DNA of 64,000 nucleotides from Amyloporia xantha (taxonomy: Eukaryota; Basidiomycota; Agaricomycetes; Polyporales; Adustoporiaceae). Where the stretch lies: NCBI GenBank assembly GCA_036971615.1, contig JAYKKR010000055.1:62001-126000 (forward strand), given 5' to 3'. Numbering within the stretch: position 1 is the first letter of the stretch; each line of letters begins with the position of its first letter. The notes under the pieces were generated by a model. That model was given only the letters and a program-made list of their open reading frames with translations. It did no database searches and was not told where the DNA came from. Positions 23,280 to 36,153 of this stretch are shown here, one piece after another. The translations under genes and the position numbers were made by a program.

Positions 23280-26200
23280 ATGGCACCACGCGCTCGAGCT
23301 CGTGGCCGTGGAACCTCAAACCGCGGGACGCCTGGCCGGTATGACTCTGTTCTATCTGAACATCTGGTCCATGTCCTGACCATGTCTCTTGTTTCAGAGG
23401 TCGTGGTCGTGGTCGTGGTCGCAAAGCAATCTCAGCTGAGAGTATATCTGACAGTGATGCCGAGTAAGTAATCCTATTTGTTATTGGCATTGTATGCTTG
23501 CTCTAATACTCTACGTCACAGGGAATACACATCTGACCGTATCAAAAGGTAAGAAGGACTTGGATTGTTGTTATCTTGTTTCTCATTATATGTTACATAG
23601 GATCAAAAAGGACGATGAGTATGCATGTTGAAATCTATTGTCCTTATCTTGTGCTGATAATGGTATTGCAATAGCGATGTGTTTGGCACAAGGTATGTTT
23701 GGTTTTGCCGCTTTGATATGTATGCTTATAGCGCATTCTAGTCAAGTGCTTGCTGCGAAAGGGCGTGCAAGTCAAAAGTAATTATTATCTTGTTGTTCAC
23801 ATCACAATCACTGATTTTGCATAGGGTTGAGGAGGATGTAGACATGGCATCTGAAGACGATGCTGGCAATCCATCGTGTGTCATTTCACTGTCCTCTTGA
23901 TATTGTTTTGATGTTGATCTGATCCATTTGCCAGCTCTGATCGAGACCCAAGCGATCTTGAAAGGTATGTGTTGAAGTGCTTTTCTCGGTTTTATTTCTA
24001 ACATGCTTATAGCGATGAGGCTGCTGTCATTGAGGAACCTGAACTTACTGAGACGCCTAAGAAAAAGTGAGTATATTCATGTGTTGAATCATGTGTGGCT
24101 ACGCTGATATGATTGCTTAGAAAAAGGAAACTCTGACACCGCCGCCGACTCCCAAGACACCTTCTCCCTCGTACGTGTATCTTATTTGTTTGTGTCAGCT
24201 ATCACTCATGCAGGTTGTAGCAAATCTCGACGTGGCATCTCCAAGACACCTCGCAAGCGGTTGAAATTGTGAGTTCTTGTCCTGTTATGTTTGCATCTGC
24301 TAAAGTCAACTCAGTGTCTCGAGCGACGAGGAGGAGAGTGACAAGTAAGTCAAGTCATGTATATATGTAGAAGCTTTACCGACTCATTGACATGTAGTGC
24401 GTCACCCAAGAAGAAGCAACGTGCAGCGTAAGTCCATGTTATAAGATACATTGTTCCTGTCTGAGCTCATCGCCAGCAGTACGCCACATCCTGATAGTGA
24501 TGATGCTTTAGTGGAGACCAGCGAAGATGAGAGGGAGCGTCGTGTTGATAAGTTGAAGATCCATCGTCAGATCACGTCAGTGTTGAAAAAGATGATTGTG
24601 CTTGGCGAGTAATTTATCCTGTTTGTAGTGAGTCGCCGGAGTGGAAGAAGTTCAAGTTGTTGCAAGGAGAACTTCACACTCTGCAGGGAAAGCTTGCTGA
24701 GATTGAGATGGCGACACCCAAGAAGTGAGTATTGCTTTGTCGTCTTATAAGGTCAATCTTGTGTTGACTGTATTGCCCTAGGAAATCTGCATCTTCGTCT
24801 CCTGTCAAGAAGGGCAAAAGCACAATCTTCCCGAGCCCCTCCTCCAAAAAGATTTTAGCTCCTGCGTTCACGGGTAGCATGTCATCCTCGGAAGACGGAA
24901 TGGAGTAGGTGCAGCTATATTGCGCTTATGGTTTTTGCTTATATGTGTTCACAGAGACAGGCCTAGTCCTGTCAAGAATACCTGGTTGGCGAGCAATGTT
25001 GACAGCGATGATGATATGGCTCATACTACTCCTGGCAGGTATGTCAATCTTACAATGTTCCCAACTTTGGCTGACACTCCGCCAAGGAAATCCAAGACAA
25101 ACTCTCCCAACAAGCGGCGTGAGCTCATTGCGGATGAAGCATCTTCAGACAATGAAGTCAGCAACATCAACGTGTCTGACAAGAACAAGATGGCCTCACC
25201 CAGGTATGTATGGTCAATTCGACTGTGATATATCCCTGCTCACTTCTCATATAGGAAGGGAAAGGGCAAGGACTCTCCCAAGATAGCTGGAATGCTGAGC
25301 AGAGAGCTGTGGGATCCTCTTTTGGAGGACTTTTACCAGGATGTTCCGCCTTATGAGTATGTATATCCATTGTCCTAGACACCTATATTGTGGAGACTCA
25401 ATGAACAATTAGTGCTGTTGAACTTGTGTCTGATGTTATGCCTATCCTGCTGTCTTTGGCACTCGACATATTTACTCCACAGCCCATCAACACGAGGTAT
25501 GTGAATCTCATGCGCTCCTCATCGGTGCATCTAATGAAATACAACACCACAGAGCTTTGGTCAAACTGATAACCACACCTCAGTTTGATACGCGTGTTGT
25601 GAACCCAGCACGTGTCAGCGACATTGACAACAACTTCAATGCAACTGCCAAGGCCACTCTCAGCCTGGATGTGTCGTTTGAACCTGTCATATGCGTCACG
25701 TATGGATCTGTCATAAGATCTCAGCTTTTTGTGCCACGAGAAGCTGGTGGAAAATACGTCAAGGACATTCTCATTCATCCGCTGATGCAGGAGTGGCAGC
25801 TTGCATGTGGCTTCTATGGTCATGTCTATGCCAATCCTCTTAATGTTCGTTCATTTGGCAATGGCTTAGGTATTGGAACACGACACAACACCAAAGCACC
25901 TGTCAATCCAACATCCTGTAAGTGCGCACTTATATGAGCTATCTGTATCACACTCTCAACCATAATATAGCGTCTGGATCATACACAGACAGACTCAAGA
26001 ATGCGGTCAAAGGAAGCAACAGATCCTCCAACGTCAACCACCAGGGAGGTGTATGGTACCCTACCAGGACGCATGTTCTTGAACCTTGGGACCATAGTAA
26101 GAAAGTTCTTGACTTGTATATGTATTATTACTGATGCTCCATAGTTCCTGTACGGGACTGCTCTGCATACTTCCAAGGCAAGCGCAGCAAGAATCTGGAG

Positions 26201-26371
26201 TTCAACTTCAAAGACATTGCGACCAAATGTCCAGTCTTTGAAGGTGAGATTCCAGAGGCATCGCTTGTCGGTGTGTTGCATACGGTTGGAAAGTTCAACA
26301 AGGGTTCAGGCGACACACTTTCCACCAATATCATGGCTGTTATGTTACTTGCCCGTACTAGCAATGATTGA
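23280..26371 (+). CDS. Micro-exon gene: RG-rich, Ser/Asp-rich nuclear-type protein, unknown function
   Basis: Starts MAPRARARGRGTSNRG and continues over a phase-matched intron into RGRGRGRGRK, an RG-rich nucleic-acid-binding type of stretch. More than fifteen exons, several under 50 bases, then encode acidic-serine clusters (ESISDSDAE, VSSDEEESD), TPKKK/SPKKK basic patches that look like nuclear signals, and LQGELHTLQGKLAEIE, a short coiled coil. From ~25,260 a folded-looking part follows: LWDPLLEDFYQDVPPYD, QPINTRALVKLITTPQFDTR, PLMQEWQLACGFYGHVYANP and GVLHTVGKFNKGSGDTLSTN, ending at 26,371. I do not recognise a family with a known role. The exon chain is convincing in parts, but every small exon is a by-eye call. 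Confidence 0.6.
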
Positions 26372-26550
26372 TGTCAGCTGTGTCTCTCATGTATCTTGCG
26401 TACTTCTGCTTATTCAATGACATGTTCAATTCAATTGCGTATATTCAACTTGCACCAGAATAATAGAAAGAGTCTTTGATTTGATTTTGAGGGCGGTTAT
26501 GGGTCATGTCATGTGATCTGAACCTTGTCACATGACTGTGATCTGATCAT

Positions 26551-28722
26551 GTGACTTTGGGAATGGTGATGATGTGGCAAATGCTTTCTGTTCCACATCT
26601 CTCACTCGACCATTGCTTCTACCATACATCATGTTATTGCAATCGTCAAAAACTCACACCTTGGTGGCCCTGCTGTGGCTATGCTTTCTTCTGGAATTAT
26701 TGCCTATGCTCCTTATGGAGTCTGTCGCAATATCTGGGTATTACTACGAGAAAAATGCAGTGCGTACTCCACTCATTATCAGCCGATAACCATTCTGTCT
26801 CTTTATGTGATCTAGATATCACAGCATCACATACAAATGGAGTGTTGGCGGGCACTCTTGAAATAAATACCGTGTCGTTTGACGACAAAGTGTTGGCGGG
26901 CACTTTCATATACAAATCCGTGTCGCTTGGCGACAGAGCGTTCACCCGCGTTCTCATATATTATATAGAGTCACACAATACAAATAACAAATGCTATGTC
27001 ATCAAACCATGTCCAGATTCATGCTCACTCAAACTGGTGTATAAGCTTCATTTGATTCTGTTTATGCCCATTTTTGATATCAAAGCCCAGGTAAAAAGTG
27101 TATCCCTCTACTGTATGCGCAATCACATCAGGAGACATGACTTCAGAGTGTATTCAGCAAGCATTCTGATATATAAGAGCATGTCAGCTGGGTTATTTTC
27201 TGGTAATGTTGGCAAACATTCTCAATGTAAATGCTATCAAGTCAAGTTTTCACATTTAGATACATCCTTAGTGGGTGGAGGGTTGGCTGCCAAGAAAAGC
27301 CGGTATTGGTCCTTCCAAGATCTGCAACAATTTGTATGTTTTGGTACACCATCTGTAAATTCTGATGGTAAATACCAATTTGCAGATTATGTTCTCCTTG
27401 ATAAAGATAGATACCATGAAGACGATGATATTATATTGGCAGATGTGCCATTGAAAACACTGGCAAGCCGTCTATCCGGTGCTTCTTTGAAAAAGGTACT
27501 TGGTCTGCATAGCATATCAGTTCACTACAAACGCATGAAGGTGGATGAAATGGCACGTACATTGGGTGAACACAAATGTGTGTCTTGTCCTTCATTTGTA
27601 TCACTATTTACACTGAAAACAGATCCCTTGACCAATGCACAGAAATGTCAATTATATCGGGACAAGTTGAGACAACAAGAACACTCTGTCAAGCCAAAAC
27701 AACAGCCTACTATCAAGAATGATCACATATATGTTAAGAAGCAAACTGAAGAAGATGGTACAGACACTTCATTTAATATCTTTCCCCCAGAGGCACCATC
27801 TGCTCAACTTATCACTGATGTGGTCAATGGATTTCACTCAGACATGAATAAGAATAGGTTCATTGAACTGCCATGTGCTGTGTGCGCTCTTTTGACTCCA
27901 GTAACACAGCTTGCTTTATTGGATGAATGCAATATTGACTTGTCTCTATTGAAGTCCGACAACCAGCCAACCACTCGCAAGGAGCGATTTTCTGCTGATG
28001 ATCCTATTGAACAGTGTGAGGGTCCCATTATATTACCCAATTGTAATCAGATATGTGCTGATTGCCTTGACTGTTTGCAAAAGAAAAAGATACCAGTGAA
28101 TGCCCTTGCCAATGGTCTTTGGATTGGAGAGGTTCCATCTCAACTCTGTGATCTTACTTGGGTTGAAAAAATGCTTGTCGCTCGTGTCAAACACAACCAC
28201 TGTATAGCAGAGGTCAAAGTCAGTGGCAGTTTCCATATGCAGGCTAATGTCATCTGTCACTCAGTTCCAATGCCTGAGGTTTATGCTGAACTTCCACCAA
28301 GCAGAGCACAGCTTGATGAAGTATTTGCATTCTTATACATTGGGCCTAACAGACCAACAGAGAAGGACCACAAGCGGACTCCCTTTCTGGTGAGACGTGA
28401 CAAGGTTGCAAAGGCATTGGAATGGCTCAAACTGAATCATGAGGACTATGCAGATCTGTCCATCTCATACAAAAATCTCAATGAGTATCCAGAGGATGTG
28501 CCTCCAGTGATTATTGACTATCATCAGGCATACTGGGATCAAGATCCTGAAGCAACTGCAGTCAATGGACCTGGTGAAGGCAAGGGAACAACGGAGGGGC
28601 CTGTACCTTTTGCAGTGCAAGGTCTAACTGGTGATCAGTTGATGCATATGATGGCAGAGAATCCCGAGCAGTCATTGCCAAGGCAATCCATCAATTCAAG
28701 ACTGGAAAAGTGCTGGGCATAG
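26551..28722 (+). pseudogene. Helitron protein, N-terminal part (DUF6570-like)
   Basis: The first ~250 codons of this frame look unconserved and include a ~54-base repeat (VLAGT..I..VSL), so the true start is probably well downstream of 26,551. From ~27,270 the frame looks coding. It holds ELPCAVCALLTPV, a CNQICADCLDCLQKKK cysteine pair and NALANGLWIGEVPSQLCDLT, typical of the domain preceding Rep in fungal Helitrons. The frame is lost near 28,655, where the continuing homology (SRAVIAKAIHQFKTGKVLGIG) moves to the next frame, so the protein is broken by a one-base frameshift or sequence error. Confidence 0.75.
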
Positions 28723-30023
28723 GGCAGGCAAAGAACCCAGAGAGTCTTTATCATAACCCACAGCTCTATCCACAGATGTTTCCGTGGCTTTTTCCTTATG
28801 GCTTTGGTGGATTGAACAATATCAAAGGTGTGACTACCGTCTCTGAGACAAAGCGTAAGCAGCAGCTACTTATGTATCATGACAAACGATTTCAACTTGA
28901 CCGCTACTTTCCACTGGTTGCATTTAATCATGAGCAGATAAAGAACTCCACAACAGGTGGGTATTTACTTACCAACCGTAAGAACTTTGCTGACATTACT
29001 AACCGCATACTAAATGTCCCCATGACCACACTAGAAGATCTGATCAAGCGATTGAGCCAAGGACCTGTGAAGCCTGAGAGTGAAGAAGAGAAGGCATGTT
29101 TTACAATTATCAATGATCTAGACCATGTTGCTCACAAAGTTCAAGGCTCCTCCACAAACCGGAAACGAATGTGTAATGAAATATGGGCTCTGACGGCATC
29201 TCTGGGTGCTCCATCATGGTTTATAACATTTGCTCCTTCTGATGTATCCCATCCTCTTGCATTGTACTTTGCAGACACCCAAGAGATGTTCCACCCACAC
29301 ATTCTTCACCCTGATCTACGTAAAAGACTGATTGCCAACAATCCAGTTTCAGGTGCACGCTTCTTCAAAGTCATGGTTGAATTGTTTCTTAAACATGTCT
29401 TAGGTGTTGGAGTTGATCACAGAGGGGTCTATGGTGATACTGCAGCCTACTACGGCACAGTAGAGCAACAAGGACGTCTCACTCTTCACTTACACATGCT
29501 TATCTGGATCAAAAACTCACTTACACCCCAGGAGATTCGAGATCGTATCATGGATCCCAATTCAGACTTCCAGCAGCGAATGGTGGAGTACTTGGAGAGT
29601 GTGCATGTGGGTGAGTTTTTGAATGGTACAATGGTTGATGTGAGTGAAAAAGTAAAGAAGAAGGAAGAAGACCCCTCATATGTTAATCCCACCATGATTA
29701 TGTCTCGTCCAGCAGCCCCACCTTGTACCAAACATGGCAGTGATCATATGGTAGACTGTGAGTCTTGTATGCAACATGACACATGGATAAAAGAGTATAC
29801 AGATGAGGTCAACAATATTGTGTTTAGATCCAACATACATGGTCATAACGAGGGATGTGGGTTTGTCAAGACTGGAACATGCAAGGCACGCTTTCCTCGT
29901 CAGACATTTCCCCACACCACTGTGGATCCTGAGACTGGAGCTCTCAATATGAAGAAAGGTGAGGCTTGGCTAAACACATATACTCCAGTACTCAGCTATC
30001 TTCTCCGATGCAACTCTGATGTA
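28656..30023 (+). pseudogene. Helitron Rep nuclease, HUH half
   Basis: Continues the Helitron protein in the shifted frame. ESLYHNPQLYPQMFPWLFPY opens the Helitron_like_N region. The metal-binding HUH motif is LHLHMLIW with its two histidine codons at 29,487-29,489 and 29,493-29,495. A Cys/His-containing stretch follows (CTKHGSDHMVDCESC). The frame runs to codon GTA at 30,021-30,023, where the TA target of the Tc1/mariner insertion lies; the tyrosines of the same active site are found only beyond the insertion. Confidence 0.88.
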
Positions 30024-31618
30024 CAGTGGCGGCCAAAAGTAATGCCCGCGCGCGCGCGCATCGAATAAGTTGCTTACACAATTGAATCACACGCTTTCTA
30101 CTGATAATTATGCACTTATATACGTGGCTATGGACATCGAGAACACAATATAAAAACTTCTAAGAAATTCAGAAAGTGACCAACCTGGGGCAAGCGAATC
30201 CGCGCGGAGAATGCCGGAAGTCATGTCGCGTGTCATGTCGCGGTCATGCCAGTTGGCACAAACGCGCCTCGTTAACGACTCACTTCACTCTGAACACACG
30301 CATATCACGTCTCCCTTATACCATCCCTATAATTCTACACTAATATGGTTCTTTGTACGCCCACCAAAAAGGCTCGTATCGTCCTCTACCGGGAGCAAGG
30401 CAAGAGCTTCACCGACATTGGCCACATCCTTGGAATCGACCGCTGAACCGTTGCGCGCAACTGGGCATGTGTGCGTGACACACATGACTACTATGCCATG
30501 AAGTCAAAATCCGGTCGTCCCAAGCGGTTAGATTGTCGTGCACTTCATCGTGCAGCCCGGGCCATAACGAGTGGCTTTGCACGAGATGCAACCGACCTCC
30601 AGCGGCGGATGTTTCCAGATGTCAGTGCCCAAACTGTTCGCCGCGAGCTCTGTAGCATCGGGTTGAATGGTAGGATCCGTCGAAAGAAGCCTTTCTTGAC
30701 ACAATCACACGTGGCGCAGCAAAAGGTTTGGGCCAAGGGGTTTCTGGAGTGGACGGAGAAGAACTGGGAGCTGGTGGTCTTCTCTGACGAGTCCAAATTC
30801 AATCTTTTTGGCTCTGATGGTCGCCATTATTGCAGGAGAAGGGTTCAAGGGGAGGAATTCCTGGAGAGAAATGTTGATAAGAAGGTGAAACATGGCGGTG
30901 GTAGTCTCATGGTCTGGGGCTGCATCACATCGAAAGGGACAGGGCGGCTCCACCACATCGATGGCAACTTGACTGCAGCCCAATACTGCGATATTCTCTC
31001 CAAATCCCTCCTGGGTACCCTATCCGACCATTCCCTTTCACCTCGCACCATTATTTTTCAGCAGGATAATGATCCAAAGCACATGTCCCGTGCAGCCACC
31101 ACCTGGTTTGAAGAACACAACATCATTGTTCTCCCGTGGCCTCCTTCCTCCCCTGACATGAACATCATAGAACATGCCTGGAACCTCCTAGACCACAGAA
31201 TTCGTGCTCGCACACCTCTCCCGCAGAATCTCGATCAACTTTGGCTCATGTTGAAGGAGGAGTGGGAGCGGTTGGATCTGGACACTATTAAGGAGTTATA
31301 CAGGTCGATGCCAAATCGTCTACAGGCCCTAGATGATGCTCGTGGATCCTATACAAAGTACTAAACTTTTTTTCACTCATTTTGCCATTTATCCCTGTTT
31401 TATTCTCGATGCTACTGTTATAAGCACTCTATTTAGATACAACCACTCGTTTGATTCCTCCATAGCTCAGTCAAATTGAATTAATTTTCTACTGTACTTT
31501 GGACACACAATATAGTCATAGTCTAGTCCGTTTGTGTGAAAAAAGAATTGTGTGATATGAAGGCGATCGCCCATTATGGCAATTTGGTAAGCGCGGGCAT
31601 TACTTTTGGCCGCCACTG
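30024..31618 (+). mobile_element. Tc1/mariner element, 1,595 bp, TA target duplication
   Basis: Both ends carry CAGTGGCGGCCAAAAGTAAT and eight more matching bases (~28-bp inverted repeats). TA at 30,022-30,023 and TA at 31,619-31,620 flank it, the signature target duplication. Removing the element with one TA leaves the Helitron frame open (D-V, then T-S-L-L). The right terminal region also contains AATTGAATT-rich sequence with no gene. Confidence 0.95.
30345..31364 (+). pseudogene. Tc1-like transposase (DD34E), one nonsense codon
   Basis: From ATG 30,345 the protein has an N-terminal helix-turn-helix (KARIVLYREQGKSFTDIGHI), the second DNA-binding half and a DDE catalytic core. The first Asp is in VFSDESKFNLFG, the second in FQQDNDPKH and the Glu in SPDMNIIEHAWN, with 34 residues between the last two (DD34E). 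The length of ~340 codons is normal for the family. A TGA at 30,444-30,446, inside IDR-x-TVARN, interrupts it. A C-to-T change at a CpG from CGA would explain it. All other codons are open to the TAA at 31,362-31,364, so this is a recent, nearly intact copy. Confidence 0.95.
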
Positions 31619-31620
31619 TA

Positions 31621-34600
31621 ACCAGCCTGCTCTCTGGAACAGCCATCAAGTCAGTTATCTCCTATGTCACAGACTATATTACAAAAACTCCCCTGAAGAC
31701 GCACACCATGTTTGATGCCATTCGAAGAGTGTTTGACAAAAACTCTGAAATGCTGCTGAGTGACAGCTCTGATCGTAAACAAAAGGCAAGATCCATACTT
31801 ACCAAAATTGTCAACACACTTACAGCAAGCTCAGAGATTGGTGGACCCATGGCTGCCATGTATCTGCTGAACCACAATGATCACTACACCAGTCACAAGT
31901 TTAGAATTTGCTTCTGGAGAACATATGTCAGTGCAGTTCGACATGCATGGGAAGATGACTTGTCAGAAGCACCAAAAGTGATATTTACTGATCCAGAAGG
32001 CCCTGATAAGGTGATGTTGGGCAATATCCAGGGCAAATTTGTGGCTCTTTCCTCCACTGATGACTATGTATACAGACCAACCAAGTATGAGCATATTTGC
32101 CTGTATGATTGGATAAGGCGAGCCAGAGTGGAGCCCATTAATCGAAAGACCCAAAAAAACAACTTGAACTCTAAATCATTTGACACGGTGGAAAATTCCC
32201 TTGATGCTGAGAGTGGAGATTCAGATTTTGAGAATGACTATCATATAGATGAGGGATTAGGCATCTCTGCGGAGGATGAGTTTGAGAACACAAGACTAAA
32301 TAAAGTTGATGATAGCACAGTTGATGAGATACCAGATGGCCTACCCGAGCTGACTCCTATAAAAGAAGAGGAAGAAGAATCTGAGGATGAGCTGCTTCTG
32401 ACCACTGCAAATGCAAAAACACTAGTCAGTGAGCAAAAGGCCCAGGCTGAGATGAATGAATTGCAGCCTGAACGATTCCTGAAAAACCATCCACGCTATG
32501 GATCTCGACAAGCCAGACTGGTCGCAGAAGAGGAGAGTCTTGTTCCTAACTTTATTGGTGGAGCTCTACCACGCAAAGATGCTGGAAACAGAGAAGAATA
32601 CTGTCTGACCATGCTCACTCTCTTCAAACCATGGCGTTCTGGAGCAGACTTGAAGCAGGACAAAGATACTCTGTGGCATGATGCATTTGAGAACCACAGT
32701 TTTACTGACAGACAGAGAGATGTCATGAAGTTTTTCCATCTTCGCTATGAGTGCAATGATGCCAGAGATGACTTTTCCAAGGCACGCAGAGCAGGCTTGG
32801 ATGGCAATGCTCCATCCTTTGCAGCAGACATGAAGACACTTGATGAGCTAGATGACCAGCATTATGCAAATCAAGGATTAGATGGCCTGAGTCCTGATGA
32901 AGACTTGATAGGGGAAGCCAGTGAGTGGGAACAACTGGGAAGCAGAGCTCAACCACGTCTGGCACATATGATGCAGGCTGAAAACATTATGCATACCTCT
33001 GGCTGGCTAGACAGTCTTCCTGCAGAGCACAAAGATGCTGTTGCTACCTTGAAAGAGCCTATGATCAGGGGAGACCATATGAAAGCATCAGAGTGGCGTA
33101 ATCTGCTGACTGAGAAGCGCCAAGAGATTCTCAGGGCACGTGAAGAGCAAGCAGTTGCTAAGAATCCAAATGCAAGCACTAATGGAGGGATGACAGAGGA
33201 CAAATATGTGAATGTAGTCAAAGTGATTGACCAGTCTTATCTAGACAAAAACTTCAAGGCCAAGTGCGAGGCTGACCAGACTCTGATCAACAGCACTGTG
33301 GCCAAATTCAGTCTTAACAAAGAGCAGGAGCGTGCATTTCGCATAGTGGCCAATCATGCCACAGATCCTCCTGGTGAACAACTCAAAATGTATCTGGGTG
33401 GTATGGCTGGCACTGGCAAGTCTCAAGTGATCAAAGCCTTGATCCATTTCTTTGGAGAGCGCAATGAGGGCTACAGATTCATGTGCATGGCTCCCACTGG
33501 TGCAGCTGCAGCTCTGATTGCAGGATCTACCTATCATTCCATGCTGGGATTTAGCAAATTTGGGGCTGATTCCATCACTGCACTCATGCAAGTGCGAGCA
33601 CGGCTACAGAATGTAGACTACATATTCATAGATGAGATATCCATGGTGGACTGTCACAGTCTGTACATGATATGTGCCAAGATGTGTGCTGCTCTACGGA
33701 ATGAAGGTGATCCCTTTGGAGGAGTAAACATGATCTTTGCTGGTGATTTTGCCCAACTGCCACCTGCTGGAGCTTCATATCCACTGTACTCCCACAAAGT
33801 AGGCACAATTGTACACACCACTCACAGTCACCGGGAGCAAGAGGCATCTGTGGGCAAGGCTCTCTGGCATCAGGTTACCACAGTGGTCATACTGCGTGAA
33901 AACATGAGGCAAAGACTGCAAACTCCAAATGATGCAAAAATGAGAAAGGCTCTCGAGAACATGCGATACAAGTCATGTACACAAGCTGACATCAAACATC
34001 TACAGGGGCGTATTGCAGGACGTGGTGTGGGCAAACCCAAACTAAATCAGCCCAGGTTTCGCAATGTCTCTGTGATTACTGCTTGGAATGCATATCGTGA
34101 CAAAATCAATGAGCTGGGCTGTGCACGCTTTGCTAGAGAAACAGGCCAGCAATTGGTCACATTCTACTCTGATGACAAGTGGAGATCTGACAATGAGGGC
34201 AAGAAAAAGCAAAAGCGCAAGACAACCACTCTTGATCCAAGACGATCCAGCAATGTCATCCAACCAGATATCCAGCGAGTGCTGTGGGATCTGCCACATG
34301 AGTGTACAGACAACCATCCAGGTAAGCTGTCACTGTGCCAAGGAATGCCTGTGATGATCAAGACCAACGAGGCAACAGAGTGCTGTGTAACAAATGGTGC
34401 AGAGGGTGTGGTTGCAGGGTGGACAGCCAGACCCATTGATGATAACAAGATGGCTTTGGACACCTTGTTTGTGAAACTGACATGTCCACCCACTCCAATC
34501 AAGCTGGAGGGTCTTCCAGAGAATGTCATTCCAATGTCACACCAGCCCCTGAAGATCACATGCAAGATGCCCAACGACAAGACCCTGACCATTCTGCGGG

Positions 34601-36153
34601 ACCAAGTGGCTGTTATTCCCAACTTTGCCATGACTGACTTTGGATCCCAGGGGCGAACACGACATGACAATGTGTGTGATCTGCAGAACTGCAAAAACCA
34701 TCAGTCTATATACACATGTCTTTCCAGAGGATCCACATATGAAGGCACTATTATTGTGCAAGGATTTGACTCCAACAAGATGACAGGTGGAATATCAGGC
34801 TCTCTGCGGCAGGAGTTCCGTGAGCTGGAGATCCTGGATGAGATAACCCGATTACGCTATGAATGTCATCTGCCCAAAAAGGTGGAGGGTTCAACTAGAA
34901 ACGCACTGATTTATTCATATCGCAAGGCAAAGGGAACACTGTATGTGCCAAAGACCGTGCATTCTGCACTCAAATGGTCCAAGACAGATGTGTTTGAACT
35001 GGAAGAGCCAACTGAGGATGCAGCATGGCAGGATCTGGGAAGACCAGACAAAAAGCACAAAGACAACAGCAAAAAGGCCCAGGAATTCAAGGTCAAGCAG
35101 CTGCTTCAGTTGGCCAAGTATGTGCCTGCAAAGGGAACCAAGGTATTGGAGACAGTCAGCAATGACAAGGTGCAAAGGAACACAGGGACCAAGCGCAAAA
35201 GAGAGATTGACATGGCTGAGCAGAGTGAGCGCCAGATAAAAAAGTCCAAGGCATCTGACATACTGGAGAAGAGTGGTCCTCCTGGATTCAAGTGGGATGG
35301 TGGGAGCTATAGCTGTGCATATGACTCTCTTTTCTTCATTCTATACACTGTGTATAGACAAAGTCATGACCATTGGATAGCAAATATCTCCAGTCAAAAT
35401 GCCATGCTCACCAGATTCACTCAGACATTCCAGAAGGTGGATACACACATGTTGTCCATGGAAGAGGCCAGAGATGAACTCCGAGCTGAGCTTCACAAAC
35501 TTGACTCAGAGGCATTTCCAGTTGAAGGAAAGGAGGGCACTGATATATACAAGCTGTGTGCAACCATGCTTGCCATTCCAGAGGATTATGTGACCAAGAC
35601 TCTGATCTGCAATCACTGCCACACTGAGCTTGAGGGTGACACAGACAATCCTGTGCTCTGGGACTGTACAAAGCCATTATGGAAGGAGTGTGCATTTAAG
35701 CTAGGATCTTCCAAGAACCGCAAAATATCAGAGTGGCTACATGCCCTGTGTATGCGCAAGACTCAACACAAGTGCCCCAGATGTCCAAAGAAGCTCAAGA
35801 TGCAGTACACCATCTCTGAAGCACCCAACTTTATGGTGTTTGTCACAAATGGTCTCCAGATAGACTTTGATTCCATATTCCACATAGGACAGGGTGAAAG
35901 TCAATACAGGCTGTGTGGCATCATATACTTTGGACAATTCCACTTTACTGCACGTGCAGTTATGCCAAATGGGCAGATATGGTTCAATGATGGCATAAGT
36001 ACAGGTACCAAGTCAACCTTGGAGTCAAACATGAAGATTGTGGATTCTGGTACTCTCCAAAAGATTCAAGGCGACACAGCTCTGTGGCTATTTACATTAA
36101 GATCTGATTTGGAATACTGTGTGATGAGAGTATATAATATACCTTTTGATTAG
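31621..36153 (+). pseudogene. Helitron: Rep tyrosines, PIF1 helicase and C-terminal peptidase-like domain
   Basis: A single open frame of ~1,510 codons. It begins with the Rep Y2 motif YVTDYITK (Tyr codons at 31,663 and 31,675). An acidic linker follows, then the PIF1-type helicase: LNKEQERAFRIV, Walker A GGMAGTGKSQ (~33,400), APTGAAAALI, Walker B FIDEISM, AGDFAQLPP, and late motifs CLSRGSTYEGTIIVQGF. After a basic linker (KRKREID) comes an extra ~290-residue domain: WDGGSYSCAYDSLFFILY (Cys codon 35,314), a CNHC...CPRC Zn-ribbon pair, and YFGQFHFTARAV (His codon 35,941) followed by WFNDG. This resembles the Cys-box and His-box plan of ubiquitin-specific peptidases. Listed as broken only because the upstream part is separated by the Tc1 insertion; this stretch itself is intact. 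Confidence 0.9.

Larger units (their letters stand above)
26551..36153 (+). mobile_element. Helitron (RepHel type), coding part; termini not found
   Basis: Three coding stretches in order give a DUF6570-like/N-terminal part, a HUH-Y2 Rep nuclease, a PIF1-family helicase and an added C-terminal domain. This is the standard fungal Helitron order. A Tc1/mariner element interrupts it at 30,024-31,618. I could not fix the 5' TC end or the 3' hairpin/CTRR end. A minisatellite follows 200 bases after the stop. Helitrons move by rolling-circle strand transfer without target duplication. Confidence 0.85.
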
